Positions 5,928-10,382 of a DNA stretch of 10,382 bases are shown here, piece by piece. Below the pieces are notes generated by a model. That model made no database searches. It worked only from the letters and a program-made list of their open reading frames with translations, and was not told where the DNA came from. Position numbers and translations under genes: made by a program. The stretch spans positions 1 through 10,382 of the forward strand of contig CAVCPW010000053.1 in assembly GCA_963604075.1 (NCBI GenBank), in the 5' to 3' direction. Numbering within the stretch: the stretch's first letter is position 1; every line of letters starts with the position of its first letter. The stretch comes from Anthropogastromicrobium sp963604075 (GTDB lineage Bacteria > Bacillota > Clostridia > Lachnospirales > Lachnospiraceae).

Positions 5928-6554
5928 ATGGCATATGGAAAAATCACAAATAAACAGCGTGAAGTACTTGAATATTTAAAGCAACAGGTTTTAACGAAGG
6001 GATATCCGCCGTCGGTTCGTGAAATCTGTGATGCAGTTGGCTTGAAGTCAACATCTTCTGTTCATGCACATCTTGAATCCCTTGAGAGAAACGGCTATAT
6101 TCGTAAAGATCCAACAAAGCCAAGAGCAATCGAGATTGTTGATGATGGCTTTAATCTTGTCCGTACAGAGACCGTTTATGTACCGGAGGTAGGCAAAGTG
6201 GCTGCCGGACAGCCCATTCTTGCAGTTGAGAATATTGACGCTTACTTCCCATTTCCGGCATATCTGATTCCAAAGGGAAAGGATGTCTTTGTACTGAATG
6301 TGCAGGGTGACAGTATGATCGATGCCGGTATTTTTGATGGCGATAAGATTATCGTTTCCAAACAAAATACTGCTGAAAATGGTGAAATTGTCGTTGCACT
6401 TGTAGATGATTCTGCTACTGTTAAGACCTTCTATAAGGAAGACGGTCATTACCGTTTACAACCGCAAAACAGCACCATGGAGCCGATTATTGTTGATCAT
6501 GTTGAGATTATCGGTAAGGTAGTCAGTTTATTCCGTCCAAAGATTGTTTCATAA
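5928..6554 (+). CDS. lexA: LexA repressor, self-cleaving regulator of the SOS response
   Basis: A 208-residue LexA with all functional parts. The N-terminal winged helix-turn-helix covers about residues 1-70 (TNKQREVLEYL, then YPPSVREICDAVGLKSTSSV). The C-terminal S24-type protease domain carries the Ala-Gly cleavage site at A93-G94 (KVAAGQP), nucleophile S129 (QGDSM) and general base K166 (ATVKTF). When RecA filaments form on damaged DNA, LexA cuts itself and releases repair and mutagenesis genes. AAGGAGG (5912-5918) precedes the ATG by 9 nt. Three LexA boxes over the promoter show autoregulation. The length is typical for the family (about 200-215). The gene converges on rsfS of the ribosome-biogenesis cluster. 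Confidence 0.98.
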   Translation: MAYGKITNKQREVLEYLKQQVLTKGYPPSVREICDAVGLKSTSSVHAHLESLERNGYIRKDPTKPRAIEIVDDGFNLVRTETVYVPEVGKVAAGQPILAVENIDAYFPFPAYLIPKGKDVFVLNVQGDSMIDAGIFDGDKIIVSKQNTAENGEIVVALVDDSATVKTFYKEDGHYRLQPQNSTMEPIIVDHVEIIGKVVSLFRPKIVS

Positions 6555-6581
6555 ACATTTTGATATAAGGATTTACCCATG

Positions 6582-6643
6582 TAAAACCTAAAACGCCGGC
6601 TCTGTTTGGAAAATTTCTTTCAGAGCCGGCGTTTTAGGTTTTA
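6582..6643. terminator. 23-bp perfect inverted repeat, bidirectional terminator between lexA and rsfS
   Basis: The arms at 6582-6604 and 6621-6643 are perfectly complementary over 23 bp around a 16-nt loop. The core is CGCCGGCTCTG paired with CAGAGCCGGCG. Both sides continue with AAAA/TTTT and a second TTTT, so each strand offers T-rich tracts after the GC core. It lies 27 bp after the lexA stop and 69 bp after the rsfS stop, between convergent genes, as expected for a shared terminator. The stem is longer than usual. Confidence 0.85.
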
Positions 6644-6712
6644 TGAACTTTGTTTTTATTGCATCTTTTTACGAACTATTTCGTTCTGGATTCTTTTACT
6701 CTTCTATTCTTT

Positions 6713-7078
6713 TTACAGCGTCGTTTCTCCTACGCCCAACTGCTCCTTCGAAAGAGATACGGCATCTCTCCAAAGACGCTCAAGATCGTAGAACAGGCGG
6801 TCTTCTTTATTAAAGACATGAACAATGATATCGCCAAAGTCAAGCAGCATCCAACCAGACTCTGCCTTTCCCTCGATACGGCAATGATTTCCGTTCTTCA
6901 TCATCTGTTCTTCTACATTATCTGCGATTGCCTGCAGCTGATTGCTATTCTCGGCATCCGCAATAATAAAATAATCAGCCATAACAGAAATTTTGCTGAT
7001 ATCAAGAACACTGATGCGGCTGCCCTTTTTATCCTCAATTGCATTGTAAATCAATGCTGCCTTCTGCTTTAATTCCAT
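6713..7078 (-). CDS. rsfS: Ribosomal silencing factor RsfS
   Basis: A 121-residue protein of the RsfS/Iojap family. It binds ribosomal protein L14 on the large subunit and blocks joining of the subunits, which lowers translation when nutrients are short. Conserved features are ADYFII (34-39), W76, LLDFGDIIVHVF (78-89, with D83 and H87) and FYDLERLW (96-103). Length is normal. The start lies 3 bp after the yqeK stop. AAAGGA, encoded in the end of yqeK, is its ribosome-binding site, so it is probably the last gene of the obgE transcript. It ends towards the shared lexA-rsfS terminator. Confidence 0.96.
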   Translation of the reverse strand: MELKQKAALIYNAIEDKKGSRISVLDISKISVMADYFIIADAENSNQLQAIADNVEEQMMKNGNHCRIEGKAESGWMLLDFGDIIVHVFNKEDRLFYDLERLWRDAVSLSKEQLGVGETTL

Positions 7079-7081
7079 AAG

Positions 7082-7699
7082 TCAGTTCCTTTCTGTTTCC
7101 TTTTCAGGTTCCTCTTCCTTCTCACCACAGAGTGCACGGTAATAATCGCAGGATTTCTTTGTCGTGCTGTCAATCGGAGCCTTTTTTGTCTTCAAATAGC
7201 GAAGTGTCTGATCCATAATTTCATACACAGTTCTGTCAAGGTCAATGAAGGCCATCTGACGCAGTTTTGAAAGATTTGCAGCCTTATTTCGTCTCGGCTC
7301 AATATAATCCGCAACGAATACAATCTTCTCAAGAAGACTCATCTCCGGACGCCCTGTGGTGTGATTTTCAATTGCATTCAAAATATCCTGATCTTTAATC
7401 TTATAACGGTCGGCGGCAATAAATGCGCCGAGCTTTGCATGAAGAAGAGACGGATTCTGTTCCTGTGCCTTTGTGATTGGAATATTGTTGCGCTTGCATT
7501 TGTCAAGTTTAATATCATCCGGAATGCACTTTGCACAGTCATGAAGCAGACCTGCCACTTCTGCCTTGTAAATATCTTCTCCGTAACGCATTGCGAGACA
7601 TACCGCTGTATAAGCAACACCCATCGTATGCTCAAAGCGATCCTCATCCATCTTCTTTTTCAGGCGTCTGCGGATGTAAAGTATCTCATCATTAACCAT
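7082..7699 (-). CDS. yqeK: YqeK-type HD-domain hydrolase (symmetrical diadenosine tetraphosphatase)
   Basis: A 205-residue HD-superfamily metal-dependent phosphohydrolase. YqeK proteins split Ap4A symmetrically into two ADP and so limit this stress-linked nucleotide. Metal-ligand residues are visible: H24 (FEHTMGV), H53-D54 (LLHDCAK), H87 (LLHAKLG), H113 (NHTTG) and D131 (VADYIEP). ATG 7699 is chosen over an in-frame TTG one codon earlier because GGAGG (7709-7713) lies 9 nt from it. The C-terminal 25 residues are strongly charged (EKEEEPEKETE) and probably disordered. In many Firmicutes nadD lies directly upstream of yqeK. Here yhbY is upstream instead, 21 bp away. Confidence 0.95.
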   Translation of the reverse strand: MVNDEILYIRRRLKKKMDEDRFEHTMGVAYTAVCLAMRYGEDIYKAEVAGLLHDCAKCIPDDIKLDKCKRNNIPITKAQEQNPSLLHAKLGAFIAADRYKIKDQDILNAIENHTTGRPEMSLLEKIVFVADYIEPRRNKAANLSKLRQMAFIDLDRTVYEIMDQTLRYLKTKKAPIDSTTKKSCDYYRALCGEKEEEPEKETERN

Positions 7700-7720
7700 C
7701 AAAATGATCCTCCAGTGTAT

Positions 7721-8017
7721 TTATTTTGGAAGTACGATTTTTCTCTTCTTTTCTTCCTTCGCCGGACGGTACAGTACAATCATTTTTCCGATTACCTGTA
7801 CAACCTGTGCATGAGTACGTTCTGCTAATACTTCAGCGATGGAAGAACCATCATCAAAACAATTCTTTAATACATGGATTTTAATCAGCTCACGAGCTTC
7901 AAGTGCTTCGTCTACCGATTTTGTGATCTCTGGTGTCAGGCTGGACTTGCCGACCTGAAGGATTGCGGACTGATCCATTGCCAGACCTTTTAAATATGCT
8001 CTCTGCTTGCTTGTCAT
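7721..8017 (-). CDS. yhbY: YhbY, CRM-domain RNA-binding ribosome assembly protein
   Basis: A 98-residue single CRM (CRS1-YhbY) domain protein that associates with the precursor of the 50S ribosomal subunit. It begins with the family's typical MTSKQRAYLKGLA and has ILQVGKSSLTPE (residues 19-30), where other members usually have GKxG. ELIKIHVL (43-50) and VVQVIGKMIVLYR (72-84) complete the fold. The C-terminus is a basic tail (KEEKKRKIVLPK). AAGGAG (8024-8029) is 6 nt from the ATG. It lies 40 bp downstream of obgE on the same strand, consistent with co-transcription and with a shared role in large-subunit assembly. Confidence 0.96.
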   Translation of the reverse strand: MTSKQRAYLKGLAMDQSAILQVGKSSLTPEITKSVDEALEARELIKIHVLKNCFDDGSSIAEVLAERTHAQVVQVIGKMIVLYRPAKEEKKRKIVLPK

Positions 8018-8057
8018 AGCGGTCTCCTTATATTTCTGTTGTTCTTATTTTCTATTT

Positions 8058-9347
8058 TTACTCATGATAATAATCAAAATGCTGACCATACATCTTAACG
8101 GTATCGCCATCCTCGATGCCAAGATCCTCAAGCTCTTTTAAGATTCCACTCTCCTTTAAGAAACGCTGGAAGAAGGTAAAGCCCTTCTCAGAATCCAGGT
8201 TTGTATAGCCAAGCATCTTTTCAATACGCGGTCCCTCAACGGTAAACAGATGATCATTTGTTTTCTCAACTGTATATGGCAGATTGCTTCCGATATCATA
8301 CTCCGGAATGAATTCCTTTTCGTATACTGTCGGCTCTGGATCCATTGTGGACAACAGTTGCCATACATGGTATAAAAGTTCCTTTAAGCCCTGATTGGAG
8401 GCTGCAGATACTGGAAATACCTTCATGCCTTCCGGCTCGAATACGCTCTTTAAGCGCTCAATCGGGTCTTCCTCGCCCTCTTCAGTCTGAATGACATCTA
8501 CCTTATTCGCTGCAATAACAGCCGGCTTCTTCAATAACTCCGGATCATAAGATACTAACTCTTTCTGAATAGTACGAATATCCTCAACCGGATCTCTTCC
8601 CTCAGTGGATGCAGCATCAACTACATGAATCAGCACCTTGGTACGCTGGATGTGCTTTAAGAACTGAAAACCAAGACCAATGCCTTCGGATGCACCTTCG
8701 ATCAACCCTGGAATATCAGCTAACGCAAAGCCATTCGTCCCCTCCAGGTCAACAATTCCAACATATGGGTCAAGCGTAGTAAAGTGATAATTCGCAATCT
8801 TTGGCTTTGCATTTGTTACCATGGATAAAATGGTAGACTTGCCGACATTCGGATAACCAACCAAGCCAACGTCTGCGATTACCTTTAACTCAAGGCGTAC
8901 CCACAGTTCCATTGCTGGCTGTCCTGGCTTTGCATACTTTGGTACCTGCATGGTTGGTGTGGCAAAGTGCATATTTCCGGCACCGCCTTTTCCACCCTTT
9001 AAGATTACTTCACGCATATTCTTACCAGACATATCGGCAATAATCTTTCCACTTGCCTCGTCACGGATGATGGTTCCCTCAGGAACCTTTACAATCAGAT
9101 CCTGACCATCTGCTCCGTGGGAACGACGCTTCTTTCCATCCTCTCCAGACTGGGCAATATACTTGCGCACATGACGGAAATCATTTAATGTATTAAGTCC
9201 CTTATCTACTTCAAAAATGATATCGCCACCTCTTCCACCATCACCGCCGTCAGGACCTCCGGCTGCAACAAAAAGCTCACGGCGAAAGCTTACGTGTCCA
9301 TCTCCGCCCTTACCGGATTTAATAAATATCCTGGCACTATCTATCAT
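8058..9347 (-). CDS. obgE: Obg-family GTPase (ObgE/CgtA)
   Basis: A 429-residue essential GTPase needed for late 50S assembly and linked to the stringent response. The glycine-rich Obg domain (1-157) is recognisable by SGKGGDGHVSFRRE and GGPDGGDGGRGG. The G domain has the P-loop GYPNVGKST (164-172), switch I with TTLDPYVG (190-197), DIPG (211-214), NKVD (281-284) and SAA (314-316). The C-terminal OCT domain (about 350-429) contains GFTFFQRFLKESGILKELE. Where many Obg proteins have TTLxPNLG, this one has DPYVG, a modest variation in switch I. The start agrees with the family N-terminus; the ribosome-binding site is poor (AAAGG at 9363-9367, 15 nt away). It is separated from rpmA by a terminator, so it probably has its own promoter in the AT-rich gap. 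Confidence 0.97.
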   Translation of the reverse strand: MIDSARIFIKSGKGGDGHVSFRRELFVAAGGPDGGDGGRGGDIIFEVDKGLNTLNDFRHVRKYIAQSGEDGKKRRSHGADGQDLIVKVPEGTIIRDEASGKIIADMSGKNMREVILKGGKGGAGNMHFATPTMQVPKYAKPGQPAMELWVRLELKVIADVGLVGYPNVGKSTILSMVTNAKPKIANYHFTTLDPYVGIVDLEGTNGFALADIPGLIEGASEGIGLGFQFLKHIQRTKVLIHVVDAASTEGRDPVEDIRTIQKELVSYDPELLKKPAVIAANKVDVIQTEEGEEDPIERLKSVFEPEGMKVFPVSAASNQGLKELLYHVWQLLSTMDPEPTVYEKEFIPEYDIGSNLPYTVEKTNDHLFTVEGPRIEKMLGYTNLDSEKGFTFFQRFLKESGILKELEDLGIEDGDTVKMYGQHFDYYHE

Positions 9348-9503
9348 AAATATTTACCAATGCCTTTCTTTCTAATATTGAATCAAATATTGAAAATCGA
9401 TTTATTGAATATTGATTTATCTTAATGATTTATTTTTGTATTAATTTTAAACTTTATACGTATATCTATTTTTGTATCTAGTTCCGTTTATTTGGTTTTT
9501 ATC
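9348..9503. other. AT-rich gap upstream of obgE with imperfect ATATTGA repeats
   Basis: No gene. The part at 9374-9422 holds four copies of words such as AATATTGA, AAATATTGA and TTATTGAAT, with interleaved small palindromes (for example AATATT and ATCGAT). The rest is 80-90 per cent A+T by eye. It should contain the obgE promoter on the minus strand, since a terminator precedes it. GTATAAAG (near 9455) is a possible -10 but has no good -35. Confidence 0.35.
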
Positions 9504-9507
9504 TAAA

Positions 9508-9536
9508 AGAGACCGTTGCGAACGGCAACGGTCTCT
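9508..9536 (-). terminator. Rho-independent terminator after rpmA
   Basis: AGAGACCGTTGC (9508-9519) and GCAACGGTCTCT (9525-9536) form a perfect 12-bp stem with loop GAACG. On the minus strand the stem is followed by TTTTAGATAAAAA, a short T-run, and it lies 21 bp after the rpmA stop. It ends or attenuates the rplU-prp-rpmA transcript before obgE. Confidence 0.8.
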
Positions 9537-9557
9537 CCTCGTTTCATACTATTAATC

Positions 9558-9842
9558 TTACTCAGCCTTTGGATAAACAGAAACCTGCTTCTTATCCTTG
9601 CCCTTTCTCTCGAAACGGACAACTCCATCAACCTTCGCAAATAAAGTATCGTCTCCGCCGATACCTACATTGTTACCTGGATGGATATGGGTTCCACGCT
9701 GTCTGTAAAGAATATTTCCAGCTAAAACGAACTGTCCATCTGCTCTCTTTGCACCAAGTCTCTTGGACTCGGAATCACGGCCGTTCTTTGTAGAACCAAC
9801 ACCCTTCTTATGTGCAAATAACTGAAGATTCATCTTGAACAT
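9558..9842 (-). CDS. rpmA: Large-subunit ribosomal protein L27 (bL27)
   Basis: A 94-residue bL27. Its N-terminus reaches the peptidyl-transferase centre of the 50S subunit. The sequence starts MFKMNLQLF, the short extension found in Firmicutes, which is removed before AHKKG to give the mature end. The neighbouring prp encodes the protease for this cut, known from Staphylococcus aureus. The body has the family's GVGSTKNGRDSESKRLG, GNILYRQRGTHIHPG and DDTLFA. It has GIGGDD where GRGGDD is common. GGGAGG (9851-9856), inside the end of prp, lies 8 nt before the ATG, so translation is coupled. Confidence 0.98.
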   Translation of the reverse strand: MFKMNLQLFAHKKGVGSTKNGRDSESKRLGAKRADGQFVLAGNILYRQRGTHIHPGNNVGIGGDDTLFAKVDGVVRFERKGKDKKQVSVYPKAE

Positions 9843-9845
9843 GAT

Positions 9846-10175
9846 TTACACCTCCCTGAATCGGATTTTAATATACTTCTTACCATACTCCTCGGCGATA
9901 CTGGTAAACCCAAGTACCATCGAGTCCAACAACAGTCTGGAATCCTTCCCAACGCCATGAGGAAACGAAACAGATAAACTGCCTGTCTTCTCATTCATTT
10001 CACCGGAGAATGCATCATCCGTAAATTGTTCAATGGAATTTACGGTATTCTGTGCAAGAACGGAAACCGCCGCACAAATGATGTCCTGCCCGTGCTCTGC
10101 ATAACCGGCATGTCCATTGATGGAAAAGCCAACGTATGCTTCGGAAGCATCCCTGATAATCTCTACCTGAATCAT
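9846..10175 (-). CDS. prp: Prp (YsxB), cysteine protease that processes ribosomal protein L27
   Basis: A 109-residue cytoplasmic cysteine protease that removes the first nine residues of L27 in Firmicutes and related groups. The catalytic pair is visible at the expected positions: H22 in INGHAGYA and C34 in DIICAAVSVL. The remainder (NTVNSIEQF, GFTSIAEEY) follows the family. It lies between rplU (3 bp upstream) and rpmA (3 bp downstream), the usual order, and its substrate L27 next door carries the matching cleavable sequence. Confidence 0.96.
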   Translation of the reverse strand: MIQVEIIRDASEAYVGFSINGHAGYAEHGQDIICAAVSVLAQNTVNSIEQFTDDAFSGEMNEKTGSLSVSFPHGVGKDSRLLLDSMVLGFTSIAEEYGKKYIKIRFREV

Positions 10176-10178
10176 TGA

Positions 10179-10382
10179 TTAAGCGTTGATCTTCTCAATC
10201 TTTAACTCAGTATAGGACTGTCTGTGACCATTCTTCTTGTGATAGCCGGTCTTTCTCTTGTACTTGTATACAATAACCTTCTTAGCACGGCCCTCGCCCA
10301 TAACAGTTGCGCTTACAGTTGCTCCAGCAACAGTCGGGGTACCAATGATCATCTCACCATTGTTTACAGCTAAAACCTGATC
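10179..10382 (-). CDS. rplU: Large-subunit ribosomal protein L21 (bL21), 3' part only
   Basis: The last 67 residues of bL21 and its TAA stop; the start lies beyond the right edge of the window. The visible part runs from DQVLAVNNGE through GTPTVAGATVSATV to VYKYKRKTGYHKKNGHRQ and ends ELKIEKINA, the standard C-terminal half of this 23S rRNA-binding protein. It is the first gene of the rplU-prp-rpmA unit as seen here; its promoter and any leader are outside the window. Confidence 0.97.
   Translation of the reverse strand, partial: DQVLAVNNGEMIIGTPTVAGATVSATVMGEGRAKKVIVYKYKRKTGYHKKNGHRQSYTELKIEKINA

Noticed and set aside
5773..5979. Short + strand ORF overlapping the lexA promoter and start
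   Set aside because: It begins inside the LexA operators and promoter, before the expected transcription start, and runs into lexA out of frame.
6670..6686. LexA box near GAACTATTTCGTTC after rsfS
   Set aside because: The half-sites are separated by six bases instead of four and lie downstream of genes, not at a promoter.
6650..7072. 140-codon + strand ORF opposite rsfS
   Set aside because: It is antisense to rsfS, which has all family motifs, and its composition is that of a reversed gene.
7700..7702. TTG start for yqeK
   Set aside because: An ATG follows at once with better spacing (9 nt) to GGAGG.
7361..7828. 155-codon + strand ORF opposite yqeK and yhbY
   Set aside because: It spans the antisense of two recognised genes and has no start signals.

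Overview
The window looks like a low-GC Gram-positive chromosome from the class Clostridia, most likely family Lachnospiraceae. The evidence is protein character and gene order: a ribosomal protein L27 with a Firmicutes-type cleavable N-terminus next to its processing protease, a rplU-prp-rpmA-obgE-yhbY-yqeK-rsfS cluster followed by lexA, LexA operators of the Bacillus/Clostridium type, and AT-rich intergenic DNA with strong Shine-Dalgarno sites. The family assignment is inference; no 16S or other marker is present.

Left part (1-2910, + strand): a TetR-family regulator is followed by a large oleate hydratase (fatty-acid double-bond hydratase) and a strong hairpin terminator. The regulator probably controls the hydratase, which makes hydroxy fatty acids from unsaturated ones and is usually seen as detoxification of host or dietary fatty acids. 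The hydratase has an unusual N-terminal extension with a short hydrophobic segment.

Middle-left (2911-3496): accessory-looking DNA. It holds a hairpin-rich block resembling the right end of an IS200/IS605-type (TnpB) element without its genes, then a promoter and a 66-residue orphan ORF. The frame of that ORF stays open past two amber codons.

Middle (3497-5376, - strand): a TtcA-like PP-loop tRNA thiolase gene overlaps by one base a tyrosine recombinase with a complete catalytic set. They form a translationally coupled pair. A 551-bp divergent intergenic region separates them from lexA. It carries a promoter for the pair and, close to lexA, three LexA-type operators over the lexA promoter. 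lexA (+ strand) ends at a 23-bp perfect inverted repeat that probably stops transcription from both sides.

Right part (6713-10382, - strand): a conserved ribosome-biogenesis cluster, read right to left as rplU (cut by the window edge), prp, rpmA, a terminator, obgE, yhbY, yqeK and rsfS. nadD, which often lies between yhbY and yqeK in Firmicutes, is missing.

Most of the window is ordinary core genome. The items most worth a second look are the tnpB-less IS605-like block with the neighbouring amber-interrupted small gene, the extended oleate hydratase, the three-operator lexA promoter and the missing nadD. I see no clear undescribed multi-gene system.
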